From assembly GCF_902686445.1 (NCBI RefSeq), contig NC_062222.1, positions 133,245,035-133,309,034 on the forward strand: a stretch of DNA of 64,000 nt, given 5' to 3'. Positions 1 to 10,980 of the stretch are shown piece by piece. Each line of letters starts with the position of its first letter. The first letter of the stretch is position 1. The DNA is from Sciurus carolinensis (taxonomy: Eukaryota > Chordata > Mammalia > Rodentia > Sciuridae). The notes beneath the pieces are model-generated. The model was not told the origin of the DNA, did no database searches, and worked only from the letters and a program-made list of their open reading frames with translations. The position numbers and the translations under genes are program-made.

Positions 1-39
1 CATTTTCCAAAGCTGCACAGATACTAGATGACAGATTCA

Positions 40-42
<3 letters not shown>

Positions 43-79
<37 letters not shown>
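43..79. repeat. (TA)n microsatellite
   Basis: Uninterrupted alternating T and A over about 36 bases. It is a simple dinucleotide repeat and likely polymorphic in length. Confidence 0.95.
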
Positions 80-80
<1 letters not shown>

Positions 81-1400
81 CATTCTGTATCAGAGAAAAT
101 CATATTATTTTGTTCTTTTCTCAATGATAGTGACAATAACTTTGGTAAGCAACTAATTGTCTCAATCAAGAGAAAGCTGTAAAAGTTCATCCTATTTATT
201 CTATAGGCAAACAAATGTGTATTGTAAAGATAATTTCATCTATTTGATACGGCCACATCATTTTCAAAGACAAGTTTAAACTGAAATCTTTAAAATGTTT
301 TTAGCTACAGATTCCAAATCTCAAGGGGTCCATGGGTATGAACCTTTTCACACCGCTCAGTGACCACGGCTGGAGGCCGGGTCCTTCGCCACAGACTCAG
401 AGCAGAGGATCACCTTCTCACATGCTGCTGAGAGGCCACAAGCAGAGTCTCAATAAGAGACAAAAAGTCCAATGCCCTCTGACCCCTCAGTAAATCCAAG
501 ACCCCAAAGAGCTCACATGCACTTGGAAATCTAGGAAACCTCAGCGTTTAGAGAAGAGCATCAGGGAAAGAGAAAGCACCAAACTTTGGGCCAAGTCTCA
601 AAGGAGAGCGGGATGACTGCTACAGAGCTCAGAGAGGCCCCAGGGCAGGTGAGGTGAGAACACAGGGGTGAGTCTCCCAGCTCAGCAAAGGGCTGATGAG
701 TGTTTACAACAAGGGGAAGAAAAGAGAATCCCCAATTAGCAGCATGCGCAGGTTTTCCTGGTGTCGATATTTAAAGAGTCCCACCCTGGCTACCACTGTA
801 ACATCACTAGCTGCCCTAGTCCTGCAAGTGGGCAGAAGTGTCCACCAGGCTGACCCCAGCACATGGCTCCTTGCACCCTGTACACTGCCAGCAGTAGTGG
901 GATCTGTTCCAGTCCTTTTATCATGGCAGGATGGGGCAAACTTTATCACCAAGGCATGACTTGTCCACATGAACCTGTTTGATCTTCCATGGACTCACAC
1001 TCCTGCTATAAGTACTGAGTGCCACATCTACCAGGTGCAGTGCTGGGCCCTGGAGGTAGAAAGGTCCAGAAGGGTAATCAGGAGCTCATCTTCCTACCAT
1101 TTAGTGCCAGTTAGTGATACAACTAAGACTCTGAAGCAAGTCGGTTAGGCACAGAGTGGATATTTCATTACTAAAGCTCCCATGTTCTCACTCTGTGCCC
1201 CTCATGCCTATCTCCCCACTTAGACTCCATGAATACACTCAGCTTCTTGTCCTCTCTTTGCCTGCTTTAGTGCAGCAAAACATGGCTGGCATGTCTGAAT
1301 ACTTCCCTGGGAATGAGCGAGGAACACTTGGCAAGCATCTGGCATTATGCCAAGCAAACTTGAAGCACTTCCTCAAAAACAATCCCATAAAGCCAGTCCT
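80..1400. other. Unique sequence, no recognised gene
   Basis: Mixed-composition sequence with no repeat family I recognise. Short open frames of up to about 90 codons occur on both strands and overlap one another, as expected by chance. I see no codon bias, convincing splice-site pairs or protein motif. Confidence 0.5.
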
Positions 1401-1404
1401 AGTG

Positions 1405-1520
1405 TTATCTCCATTCAAAAGAGGAGAAAATTGAGTCACAGAGATTGAACAACTTGCCCAAGATGATGGATTCATAAATGACAAACCCAGAATTCTGAAC
1501 TAGAATTCTGAACTACTCTT
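1405..1520 (-). repeat. MIR-like ancient SINE fragment
   Basis: Read on the minus strand, the segment around 1420-1465 resembles the MIR core: a stretch for cautious loss of 'gggcaagt', then a 'ctctgtgactca' type block and an 'attttctcctc' type block. MIRs are inactive tRNA-derived SINEs shared by mammals. The match is diverged and the ends are uncertain. Confidence 0.55.
1489..1514. repeat. Perfect 13-bp tandem duplication
   Basis: The 13-mer agaattctgaact occurs at 1489-1501 and again at 1502-1514 with no spacer and no mismatch. It lies at the edge of a MIR-like fragment. A replication-slippage duplication is the simplest explanation. Confidence 0.9.
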
Positions 1521-1955
1521 AACCTCACACAGTCCCTGAATGGTGTACTACCTGGTGGAAGAATGGTCATATTCAGGAAATAAGGCATACAAAGACAAAG
1601 CACCATGTTGGGAATTAGGACATCAGAATTAATCAGAGTTCTGCCAGAGTAACGGAGGGACCCTTGGAAAGTCACGTCTCTCACTGGCACCTCAATCCCT
1701 CACCTGGAAACCAATCATGCTAGCACCTGTACTATCTCACTTGCTCTGCAATCAAAGCGCTGTGACGGGGCCTGGTGTGCTCCACTCCTGGGCCCATCTG
1801 CTCCCTGACAGGGCCTTCACAATGGCAGGGACAGCAATGGCAAAAACGGAGGCTCTGCATGACCAGGAGAGGCAAGCTCCCTCTAAAACAATATTTGTAT
1901 TAATCATGGTAATGAGAGCTATGATTTTATCATTAGTCATAACCCCGACTCTCCC
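1521..1955. other. Unique sequence, no recognised gene
   Basis: No repeat family or coding motif recognised. Overlapping chance frames on both strands cover 1717-2012. Confidence 0.45.
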
Positions 1956-1959
1956 TCGT

Positions 1960-2110
1960 TGGGCAGTTAGAAAGTGCCCAGCACCATGACCAAGCTTCCA
2001 GCGCACCCTCATATTAGACTTTCACCGTCCTGTTTGGCAGGTCTTACCATGAACTCATTTTACAGATGGGATGCAAAGGCCTGGGAAGTTTAAGTAGTCG
2101 ATGTCGGTTC
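1960..2110 (-). repeat. MIR-like fragment
   Basis: The stretch at about 2045-2095 (tcattttacagatgggatgc and what follows) is the antisense form of the MIR block that in sense reads roughly 'ctgtaaaatggg'. It is diverged and its ends are approximate. Confidence 0.5.
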
Positions 2111-2437
2111 CCTGTTGTGCTGGTGCTCGAGTGGGAATTTATTTTTCTCTGAGTTCTGAGCCCACTGTCCCCACCACAGTCAGAGCCCCTGGACGGACAG
2201 GGGGAACACTTACTTCCCTTGGCTCTGCTGCCTTTCTCAGGGTCTCTGCTCCTGTTGGACCCATCCCCCTATTTTAAGAATTTCCTCTGTCTACAGCTCC
2301 TCATCATGCCCGATCTCATGAAGAGCCTCCCACTCAAGGATGGAGTAGCTGAGGAATTCTGAGTCTCCCCCCAAAGCTCTCTCATGTCCCTGCGGCTCCA
2401 GAAAACTCCTCCAGCTTTGAGCATTTTCATGGCAGCC

Positions 2438-2811
2438 TGTGCCATGGGCTGAATCCTGTTCTCCCGAGGTTCAAGATCCAGTTCCTGAAAATCTGACTGC
2501 AATTGAAAACAGGGCCTTTGAAGAGGCAACCAAGTTTAAATGAGGTAATAAGAGTGGACTTTAACCCAAAATGACTGGTGTCTTTATGAGGAGGAGATTA
2601 GGAAATAGGCACACACAGAGGAACAACCATGTGAGGACCCAGGGAGAAGACAGCAGTCTGTGAGCAAGAAGTGAAGCCCCAGGAGGAACCGACTGTCTTT
2701 TCCTTGATCTAGGACTATCTTGACTCCAGAACTGTGAGAGAAAAACATTTCTGATGTTGCAGTTTCTCGGTCTGTGGGACCTTGTTACAGCAGATGGCGT
2801 TGACTAATACA
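2438..2811 (+). mobile_element. Solo LTR, ERVL-MaLR (MLT1-type)
   Basis: Starts with TGT, ends in an ...actaataca motif, and is about 374 bp long, the usual size for MLT1-class LTRs. Internal landmarks include 'atgactggtgtctttatgag' at about 2570, 'accatgtgaggac' at about 2626, 'ccagaactgtgagag' at about 2727 and a 'cttgttacagcag' terminal block. MaLR LTRs are non-autonomous relatives of ERVL. No internal retroviral sequence flanks it, so it is a solo LTR. No clear 5-bp target duplication is visible. The subfamily is not certain. Confidence 0.75.
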
Positions 2812-3049
2812 CCCTGAATTACTTATGATGACAGAAAATTTCACCAAGCAAAAGAGTTAGGTGTTTCAGATGCAAAACCTTTGGTGGCATGTTGAGCCCG
2901 GTTCAGATAACGTGCATGAAATCCTTTCTGTCAAGTTCTGGAATCGCTTCAAGAGGATACATGAAAGCACAGGGACCTGGGGTCAGACAAAGTAGGAGGG
3001 AGGGAGGGTCAAGATGAAGGGGAAAAGACCCACACTTGGGGTGTGAGAC
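2812..3049. other. Unique sequence
   Basis: Nothing recognised between the MaLR LTR and the next MIR-like piece. Confidence 0.4.
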
Positions 3050-3150
3050 ACCTCGGGACTCTGCCAAGCACTATGTAAGCACTAGATATGCAGCAGTTCA
3101 TCTAGGCCTGACTTTAAAGACAGGGAAACTGAGCATGCAAGTAGTCAAGT
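3050..3150 (-). repeat. MIR-like fragment
   Basis: Antisense MIR pattern: 'gccaagcactatgtaagcac' near 3064 followed by 'tttaaagacagggaaactgag' type sequence at 3112-3133, the complement of the usual 'ctcagtttcc' block. It is diverged. Confidence 0.6.
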
Positions 3151-3639
3151 AGGAAGTGGGGTCCTTCTGATAGTGTCCCTGGTTCATGGGGAACCTGGCT
3201 GTTGTCATGTGGTGGAGACAGAGCTGTGGACCAGGTACTGCAGCCCGGCCAAGCGTGAGGCAGGAGAGTGTGGGCAGTGTATTTGTGGGAGCACAGGGGT
3301 AAGTTCAGCCTTGTAGAATCTGGCAACGACTCCAGACAAAATGGCGTTGGAGGTGGACCTTAAAATAACAGTTCACTTGAGTAGTTCAGACTTGGGAAGG
3401 AAATTTCTGTTAGCCAAATCCCAGATGACCACGGCAGTGGCCTTGCTGGAACGCTGAGTGTCCAGGGGTGTGGCTCAGAAGGTGGTGGACATGGCCTGGC
3501 CAAAAATGTGAAGAACCCAGGCTCCTGAAACCAAGACTTATCTGGGGCTTGATCAGCTTCAAGTTTCAGAACTGGCTTTATATCCCAAGGCTGTGAGCTC
3601 TTCCTCTTGCCACAGGTGCACTGCAAAACATTCAGGCTA

Positions 3640-3760
3640 TTGAATCAGAAAAAAGTACTAAATGTTGTTTACCATTCCAGTAGTGGGCAGATCACTTCAC
3701 CTTTCCAGCTTGAGTTCACCATTTATTACTGGGATGAGTCCTTTTCAGGTCTAGTACTGT
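3640..3760 (+). repeat. MIR-like fragment
   Basis: Contains 'gggcagatcacttcaccttt' at about 3688 followed by a 'gagttcaccatttattactggg' type stretch. This is the sense MIR order (ability-to-retain block, then splice-like 'cctca' block). It is diverged. Confidence 0.6.
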
Positions 3761-4935
3761 GAAGTTTAAAAAGAATAGAAGCTGTGAAGCACCCAGGATG
3801 TCACTCAGCAAACTCTGGGGACTCACTGAACATTAACCTCCTCCCTCCCTTCTCCTCTTCCTGAGCACCTGCCTCATCAGTGTGCTGTGAGCAGCTGAAC
3901 TGTTGAAATCTGGGGTTACCCAATCCTGCCAAGTGGCTTAGTGTGTCCCCTTTGTACCCAAGCCTTCATTTTGGGGCTTAGACCCTTAACTTGTTTTCAG
4001 GTTTCCTCAGTGAGCTTCTTTAATCCCTCTGGGGTCTCCATCCACCTCCAAATGCTCAGACCTGCAGGTTGATACTGGACTGTGACCAAGTCTCACAACA
4101 AAAGGTTGCTCTGCTGTCTCAAGCTAATGCGGTGCCAGGGGAAGTTTAGCATGGCCTTTGTAACATTGCCCTAGGCATCTGTAGTGACATGGTTAACAAT
4201 GAGGAAAAGTGAGGAAGTGAAGTTGGGTGAGTCACAGATGGGTTGGGGTGGAGCAGCTACCCTGATGATATCTATTAGGTAAAGCAGTAATTTTGTTTTA
4301 ATTCCAAATACTTCACATTCAATTTTGAGCCAAATTTCAATTCTTCTCCTTCTGGCCTCTATTAAAATCCTAAGCAGGTCCAGTCATTTTCACCTGGGCA
4401 TCCTGTGACCATTGACTTGAGCCACCATCTCTTCTTTTCCTTCCTCCATTTCCAGTAATATCAAGTCCACCTACCAATCTAGGAAACTCCTTCCTGAAAA
4501 TACCATTTTAAAGTCTGACTTTTCAGCAGATACCTGAGGCCGAAACCATTCCCATGAGTACAGACTTGTAGCTCTCGAGATCCTTTTCTCACACACACCC
4601 TCCGGCAGGAAGGTGGCTCATCGGCACCAGGGTGTCGTCTTGGGTCCAGGAGGGAAGCAATGAGTAACTTAGCAGCACTGCACTCCAAGGAGGCTGCTTC
4701 CTCCTTTAGTCCAGAGCTCAGCCTCCTTCAGACAATGGTAAATTCACCAATGAGACAAGGTAAGCTCTTGACCTTGAGGGTTTCTGGAATAACTAATCCT
4801 GTAGAACAGAATTAACCATGCCCTCATCCTCTGCATAACCATATTTTATATCTCATCCTACCCGGTCTGGATCTGAGCTGCAATCTCTCAACTTTTTGAG
4901 ACACTCCAGGCAGCGGTGAAAGGCAACCTTCTGAA
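3761..4935. other. Unique sequence, no recognised gene
   Basis: About 1.2 kb with no recognised repeat, RNA gene or coding domain. The longest open frames are under 70 codons. Confidence 0.45.
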
Positions 4936-4939
4936 CTAT

Positions 4940-5110
4940 GAGATGCCAGCATGCTGTGGTTGATCACTAGCAGTGGATCCAGGCACAGTCACTAGGCCTG
5001 TTGAGTCTCAGTTTCCTCCCAGTACAGGATACTAACTATGCATCCTCCACAAAGTTTTTAGAAGTGTGAGGTGAGTTAATGTGGGCAGTTACCTCATGGT
5101 AATGTTTCAA
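4940..5110 (+). repeat. MIR-like fragment
   Basis: Sense MIR order: 'gagtctcagtttcctcccag' at about 5004, then 'gtgaggtgagttaatgtggg' near 5066, matching the usual sequence of blocks. Ends are approximate. Confidence 0.6.
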
Positions 5111-5344
5111 CACATGACTGTCACTCCAGGATGAGCAGTAAGAACTTTCAGCCCAACATGCTCCCCAGAGAATGGATGCAGCCTCAGGCCATGGTAATGG
5201 AAATGGGGCACCCGGGAAAGGGGTGATGAGAGTTGGGCTGAGCTCAACCCTGGAGCGTGGGTCATCTCCAAGGACCACACGTGAACAGTGATGGGGACAA
5301 GCAGGCATGAGGTCAAAGGATAATGGAAAGGTCTACAGATGATA

Positions 5345-5475
5345 TTTTTTATTTATTTTTTAGATGTTGATAGACCTTTGTTTTACTCATTTATTTATAT
5401 GTGGTGCTGAGAATGGAACCCAATGCCTCACACATGCTAGGCAAGCGCACTCTCACTGAGCCAAACCCCAGCCCC
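5345..5475 (-). mobile_element. ID-type SINE (tRNA-derived)
   Basis: On the minus strand the element opens with ggggctggggtttggctcag, continues through a 'gcttgcctagcatgtgtgag' block and a B-box-like 'gggttccattctcagcacca', and ends in an A-rich tail, seen as T-rich on the plus strand at 5345-5362. This is the architecture of rodent ID SINEs, which are Pol III transcripts mobilised by L1. The tail with repeated 'aaataaa' units is common in squirrel ID copies. No clean target duplication was identified. Confidence 0.85.
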
Positions 5476-5479
5476 TGAG

Positions 5480-6145
5480 ATGTTTTTTTGATAACATCTG
5501 AAAAACACTGAAATAAGTATCCCAAAACAGACAAAACTCCAGAACATATGAAAGTTCTCATACAACTAAAGTGCCACAAGACCTATGACTAAAGAACTGG
5601 GCTCAGGGGGTAACAGACAGAAAAATAGATGGCAGTTCAGAATGGAAAAGGGAGTTTCTAATCTGATGACCTCCTTCAACCCCAAACAAGTCTTCCAACC
5701 CAGCATTTCCCTTATCCTATTGAGTCATGCACCTGCATATTTTACGTGTATCCTCTTAGGCAAATGAAGGCGTACATTGTTGTACTCAGCAAAAATATTC
5801 ATGAATAGCCTAACATACATCAAAAGTGGATATGAATCATCACTTATCATTGGCTTACATTAATCTGCTGAGAAGGCTTTAAATAATTCAACTGTAATTT
5901 TCCTGGGACCAAGTTCAATGAGCCAAATGCTCTACCATCCAATGTTAATGTCTACCCGAGAACATAACTAGTAATCAGTCCATTTCTTTCCTGCATCATC
6001 CATTTCCCCTTTCATTCTGGATCAGTTTGATTAAAATCATATATAAAATATTTTTCATGAAAGAAATCCTTACTCAATTCTGCATTTTAACTTCCACTTA
6101 TCACCCTGTTTTTTTAATACCCCAATTACAGTAAGATTTGTCAGA
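5480..6145. other. AT-rich unique sequence
   Basis: No recognised repeat or gene. A weak 60-codon open frame at 5585-5767 has no identifiable motif. Confidence 0.4.
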
Positions 6146-6149
6146 GAAT

Positions 6150-7420
6150 GATCTACCATAACTCTCTCCAATCCTGTTCTCTGTTCTCTCCTGGAGTCCT
6201 TTTTCCTCACTTCTCCACAGAATAGCTCCTGTTCACTCATGCACATCTTCCATATTGCTCACTTAATGCTTGATCCAGAGTCCACCTGGCTTGTGCTGTC
6301 AGCACTGGATCTTGACACCAGATTGCTCCCTCTCTGGGTCATTTTCTTAATTGACTTTCAGGACACATCGTTGTCCTGGTGTCCTTCAGGGAGATCTCTA
6401 TGCAGTTGACTTCGTTCTTCCTCATCCTAGGGACTTCTTAAGAAGCCTGGGATACTGGCCTTCCTTCATGTAGCCTTGCTTTCCAGAGGAAAGATCCAGA
6501 AGCTGGTTTTCATATGATATTGCCTATTCCAGCAACTCAGAGTGTCTCTCTAGTTCTCCATTGTACTTGCTGTGAGGTACAACTGCCTGTTTGACATCTC
6601 CACTTGAAGGCCCAAAAGACATTTCTACAGTTGAGCTCCTACTACTTCTCACTCCTCATCCCACCTGTGGTGACAAAGTTGTCTGAGTTTCAGTTAATGG
6701 CAACATAAGTTTTCCAGTGAGCTCAGTGAAAACCCGCAGAGCCATTCTGGCTTTCTTTCACCCTTCAGTTGCCATCCATGGGAACTCCCGTCGGCCACTT
6801 TCTCCATGGATCCACATTCCACCTAGTCTTCACACCTACAATCCAGGACACAAGTAACCAAGGTCTCTCTTTGGATGACTGCAGTTTCACTTAAACTGTT
6901 TCACACGTGGACCAGGAATGCTTTGTGCACAGAAGCAAGAGTGATTCTTGAAGAAGATCATTGAGACCACATCGTTCCTCAGCACCAGGGCACTATCAAA
7001 GCACAGTTACTAGAATGGTCCCTACATGAACTGTCCCTATGACCTCTCTGACCTCAACTGTCCCCTCCCTTACTATTCTGGCTTTTGGTTCTTTTGGGGA
7101 CACATCAAGAATGCTGTTGACTTTGGATTTTACTTGTACCCTTCCTCCCACCAGGCTGGTTGCTCCCTCCCATGTCTTTATGACTGCTTCTTCACCTTCG
7201 TCTAATTTTGCTCATGTCTTTCCTAAGCACCTTTTGAAAACAGACACAACCTTCCTCACTCCAGTACTCACTAACACCCATTCCCTGATTTGATTTTATT
7301 CATGGAATTGGTCACCATCCGTCTCCTCCTCTATTATAAATTCTGTGAAGGAAGAATGTTCTTTTTTGTTCTCCATTCGATTACCTACACCTGGAATAAG
7401 CTTACAGTAAAGCATGAGCT
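6150..7420 (+). mobile_element. LINE L2 fossil, sense
   Basis: Pyrimidine-rich sense L2 signature. Landmarks are 'gacatctccacttgaaggcc' at about 6593 (normally the LDISTW-like part after the RT domain), a 'ggctttctttcacccttc' block, 'tctgacctcaactgtcccct' near 7048, and a 3'-terminal block with 'ctctattataaattctgtga' and 'acctacacctggaataagct' at 7330-7405. L2 is a CR1-clade LINE inactive since early mammalian evolution. No reading frame survives. The 5' limit is uncertain. Confidence 0.6.
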
Positions 7421-7959
7421 TCAAGCCAGACTTAAGAGGGGAGCCAGAGAGAGCTGAGCTGAAGAGAAGGTGGCCTTCAGGAGAGACCCTTTCCAAGAAA
7501 GCACCCTAGCCACCATCAGCCCATCACTGGGCAGAGACACCCCCAACTCTCTCCTTTCACCTCTGGTTTCTTGTGGATGCATTAGCCAAATCCAGTAGAA
7601 AACCAGAGGAGAAGAGCCCATTCAATGCAATTTTCATAGGAGAGTCTTGCAGGCCCCCGTGGGGCTGGACCATGTTGAGAGTGAATCTGCAGGAGCAGAT
7701 GGAAAGCTTCCAACAATCAAGAAATAAACAGTGAAGCAGAAAGAGAAGCAATGTCTTAATTATAACTTTAGAGCTCACTGAGTTTTCTCCATCTGTAGGA
7801 ATCCCAGGTGTTTCTGCGATGAAGTTGAACTTGAGGAGGAGACACTGATTCAGGGGTGTTGTTTTCTGTCTTGAATTCTTTCCCACTGTTACTTTCCAAT
7901 GCTCAGGACACCATGGAGCATGTATTTGACTTGGAACATCTATTCCAAAGGGATTTTCA
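7421..7959. other. Unique sequence under a long minus-strand open frame
   Basis: This stretch is the C-terminal part of a 199-codon minus-strand open frame (7557-8156), the longest frame outside the L1s. The predicted protein here has a hydrophobic run around its residues 130-150 but no domain I recognise. Frames of this length can arise by chance in 64 kb. Confidence 0.3.
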
Positions 7960-8165
7960 GTGGCTGTCATAAATGCACGCAGTGCGATAGCTAGAGATGT
8001 GAACCGCCGTTGGAGGCTCACTGCTCCCGGACGTGCTGGCGAGGGCGAAGCCTCTAAGTCCTGCTGCACTGTGCTGATGGCAAAGACTGCGTTCACGTTG
8101 GATTTGTGCTTTACGTCTTTCCAGATGATATCGGCCCTGATAAAGGAGGACCGCACAGCTTAACA
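7960..8165. other. CpG-dense patch with overlapping open frames, unidentified
   Basis: About a dozen CpG dinucleotides fall within roughly 190 bp, far above the CpG-poor surroundings. Three frames are open through it: minus 7557-8156 (199 codons), minus 7957-8166 (69 codons) and plus 7960-8163 (67 codons). It could be a small unmethylated regulatory element, a fragment of a processed pseudogene or an exon of an unrecognised gene. I recognise no protein family in any frame. Confidence 0.35.
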
Positions 8166-8169
8166 ATCA

Positions 8170-9105
8170 ATCTCTACTACAGTCACAGCTACCTGGGACT
8201 TCTGCCCCGCCTCCTCATGGCCCTGCCTTATTTGAACACAGATCTGTGACATCCCACCAGGTGAGAGGTTGATATCCTGAACCAAATCCAATAGTAAATG
8301 AAATGTTTAGATTAAACCAAGACCTAGCAATTCTTTAACTTCACATTTCCCTCACTGCATGGACCTTTTAAAAAGCACTACTGATATGCAATTATTATGC
8401 ATCAACTTAAAAAATCTCATGCATTTAATTGGTCATTAAGCAAAGAAATATAGATTTCATTGCCTGTCAGTAAGAATATATATATATTTTTAAATTAATA
8501 GCTTGTGATATGCATCAGCAACTCTTTTGGTCTTGTATCATCTGAATCTTTATTAAAGAATAAAATTATAATAGAAAAAGAATTGCTGTTGATAGTAAGC
8601 TTCCTATTTTCAAACTAACTCTCGTAGAAACTTCTAAGTGTTCTTCCACAGTCCAGCACGCACTGAGCCCTATTCACCAAATGCAGTTTGTCACCAAATG
8701 CAATGGTGTGAATGGGCTCAAAAGCAGAGTGACTGAAAAGGTGGAAGGAGCCTTTGCCCAACACTTCTGAACTGGTGAACTTGGGTGATTGGCATGCTCT
8801 TCCAGGTCTCTCCTCCATCTTAGACTGGGTATAGCAGCCCTGGCTCCTCATTCCTTGTACTGCCACGTGAGGACAGAGCAAGTGGACATCTGAGATACTT
8901 AGAGTAACTCTCAGCACTTGTCGACTAAAAGCAAAGCCAACTTTCAACTTTCATTTTTCCCCTCTGATTCTGCTAAAAAGTAAAACATTTAGTAGTAGTT
9001 TTAGAGAATAGCATAGTATGTTTCTAGAGGTTACTTATTATAGTATAATGATTGCATTGCTTTCAGAGAATATGATTTTTTATTTAATTATGAAATAAAT
9101 TAGGA
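8170..9105. other. Unique sequence, no recognised gene
   Basis: AT-rich around 8280-8610 and 8950-9105. A 110-codon minus-strand frame (8615-8947) shows no identifiable motif and is probably chance. Confidence 0.4.
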
Positions 9106-9278
9106 GAGGAAGTAATAACTCTCTCCACCCCAAGAAGGTATGGATGCCCTAATCCTTAGAACCTGTGAATATGCATTTCTACCCACAATGGGGACTTTGA
9201 GAATGTGAGGAATTTGGATCTTGCAATGAGCAGATTATTGTAGATTATATAGCCTGCTCAAACTTAATTCTTAAAGAG

Positions 9279-9287
9279 AAGAGCCTT
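9279..9287. repeat. Target-site duplication, left copy
   Basis: The 9-mer aagagcctt is repeated exactly at 9968-9976, directly after the A-rich tail of the L1 at 9288-9960. The flanks on both sides are similar (agag/agat), so the true duplication may be a few bases longer. Confidence 0.7.
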
Positions 9288-9960
9288 ATATATACCACAG
9301 TTTCTTTATCCATTCAACTTTTAAAGGGCATCTAGGTTGGTTCTACAATCTAGCTATTGTGAATTGAGCTGCTGTATACATTGATGTGGGTGTGTTACTG
9401 TAGTATGCAGTGTAAGTTTATACCCACTTCTTGGGTATAAACCAAGAAGTGGGAAAACTGGGTCAAAAGGGGGGTCCATTCCAATTTTTCTGAGGATTTT
9501 CCACACTGCTTTCCAGAGCTGCTGCACCAATTTGCAACTCCACCAGCAATGTAAAAGTGTGTACGATGGAATATTATTCAGTCATGAAGAAGAATAATAT
9601 TATGGCATTTGCAAATAAATGAATGGAATTAGAAAATATCATGCTAAGTGAAATAAGCCAATACCAAAATACCAAAGGCTGAATTTTTTTTCCCTGGTAA
9701 GAGTGAATGAGGATATATAATTGGGGTGGGGAGTGAGAGAAGAATGGAGGAACTGTAGATTATGTAGAAGGAAATGAGAGGGGAGGGGTATGAAAAATGG
9801 TGGAATGAGACAGACATCGTCACCCTATGTACATGTATGATTACAGATTGAATGAATCTACATCGTGCACAACCCTAGAAACGAAATGATGTACCCCATT
9901 TGTGTACAATGAATCAAAATGCAGTCTGTAAAAATTTAAAAAAATAAATAATTTAAAAAA
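9288..9960 (+). mobile_element. 5'-truncated L1 with 5' inversion (twin priming)
   Basis: Positions 9288-9560 are antisense L1 ORF2 3' sequence, alignable with the plus strand of the full-length copy at about 13,920-14,180. Positions 9562-9960 are sense L1 from 'tggaatattattcagtcatg' through the 3' UTR to an A-rich tail. In the consensus, the inner ends of the two pieces (around 'ggtatata' and 'tacaatgg') are neighbours. Inversion without loss, flanking target duplications and a tail match the twin-priming model of L1 insertion. Divergence from the 61-kb copy shows it is older. Confidence 0.85.
9417..9453. repeat. Two overlapping perfect inverted repeats
   Basis: tttataccca (9417-9426) pairs with tgggtataaa (9432-9441) across a 5-nt loop. 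cccacttcttgg (9423-9434) pairs with ccaagaagtggg (9442-9453) across a 7-nt loop. Both arms are perfect. The full-length L1 has only the right-hand part of this sequence, so the arrangement arose locally inside the inverted L1 segment. Confidence 0.85.
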
Positions 9961-9967
9961 AGAAGAT

Positions 9968-9976
9968 AAGAGCCTT
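9968..9976. repeat. Target-site duplication, right copy
   Basis: Exact copy of aagagcctt from 9279-9287, placed just after the A-rich tail. Confidence 0.7.
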
Positions 9977-10262
9977 TCAGGCTGGAGTCAGAGTGGGATT
10001 AATTCTAAAACAATGGTCAGAGGGATGTGACACTGTCATCTTTGAGGAGAGAGAAAGGGTCCATTGGCCAAGAAGCATGGGTGACCTCTCAAAGTTGCAA
10101 GGACAGGAAACGAGGTCTTCTCTAGACCCTCCAGACATCTAGATTTATCTTACTGAGTCCCTGTGGGACTTTTTGACCCCAAAATATAAAATAATAAATG
10201 TGAGTTGTTTTAAGCTACTGTTTGTGGTGATTTGTTATAGCAGCAAAAGAAAGTCAACAAAA

Positions 10263-10789
10263 GATACCGATTTACCAAGATATTTCCACTTTATATAAGA
10301 TTTTCAGAGGTATCTGTACAGCCATACTAATTTAATTTTATTGGGATGTGATTTTGTGATGCTTTAGTTATAAGTTGGCCATATTCAAATTTCACCCTCC
10401 CTGCAAAACCAAGATGGACTTTGGAGTTGGAAACACCAAAGTATAGTGTTGCAAGATCCACCAAAACGTGTTTAGCATGATCATATTCCAAATTATAGGT
10501 GGACCATGCATGTAGAAAAAAAGCATATTCATTATTTACTGAAATTCACATTTAATTGAATATCTTCTATTTTATCTGTAACCCTGTTTTACATATAAGT
10601 GGACCCTAGGACTGTGGATCTCAAATGTCATTGATTTTAAGCAAGTGGCAAGTTCTGTACAGACTTTATAGTTCCTATTGCCCAACCCCAGTGATGTAAT
10701 AATAATTAAATCTTTATCTCTTGGATAGGACAGAGAAAAGAGAGTGTTTCAAGTTTCTAAGGTAATTCCCAACATGTAAGTCATACTTA
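10263..10789. other. AT-rich unique sequence
   Basis: No recognised gene or repeat. Confidence 0.4.
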
Positions 10790-10980
10790 AAGAGTGGTTA
10801 TCTACTGCATTGTATGTAGGAACCACCCAGGGAATTTATGATTCTGTGAACCCCTGGCTTCATCCCAAGAGATTCTGATTCAGTAGGGTTGGAAAGGACT
10901 TCAAGGTTTTCTGTTAACAAGCATCCCCAGGGACTTTGATGAAGAGTCTGTGACTCATACCTTAAGAAACCAGGACTTGA
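10790..10980. mobile_element. MER5A-like hAT-Charlie DNA transposon fossil
   Basis: Begins with 'gagtggttatctactgc', resembling the MER5A terminal inverted repeat (cagtggttctcaa). It contains 'agagattctgattcagtagg' at about 10,869 and 'tgttaacaagcatccccagg' at about 10,912, and ends with a diverged complement of the start. MER5A is a ~190-bp non-autonomous hAT element with no coding capacity, inactive in mammals. Confidence 0.8.

Larger units (their letters stand above)
9110..10262 (+). mobile_element. MaLR/MLT1-type LTR interrupted by an L1
   Basis: The left part (9110-9287) has 'aaggtatggatgccctaatc' and 'tttgagaatgtgagg' landmarks. The right part (9977-10262) has 'ggctggagtcagagtg' and ends with 'gagttgttttaagctactg' and 'gatttgttatagcagcaaaa', the typical LTR terminal block. 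The two halves are collinear and separated by the 9288-9960 L1, so the LTR is older than that L1. Confidence 0.65.

Noticed and set aside
5345..5475. Functional tRNA gene
   Set aside because: A B-box-like motif is present but the element is an ID SINE with A-rich tail and no intact tRNA fold.
7557..8156. 199-codon minus-strand open frame as a host protein-coding gene
   Set aside because: No recognised domain and no signal for splicing. A frame of this length is not improbable by chance in 64 kb. Only the CpG-dense end is kept as a finding.
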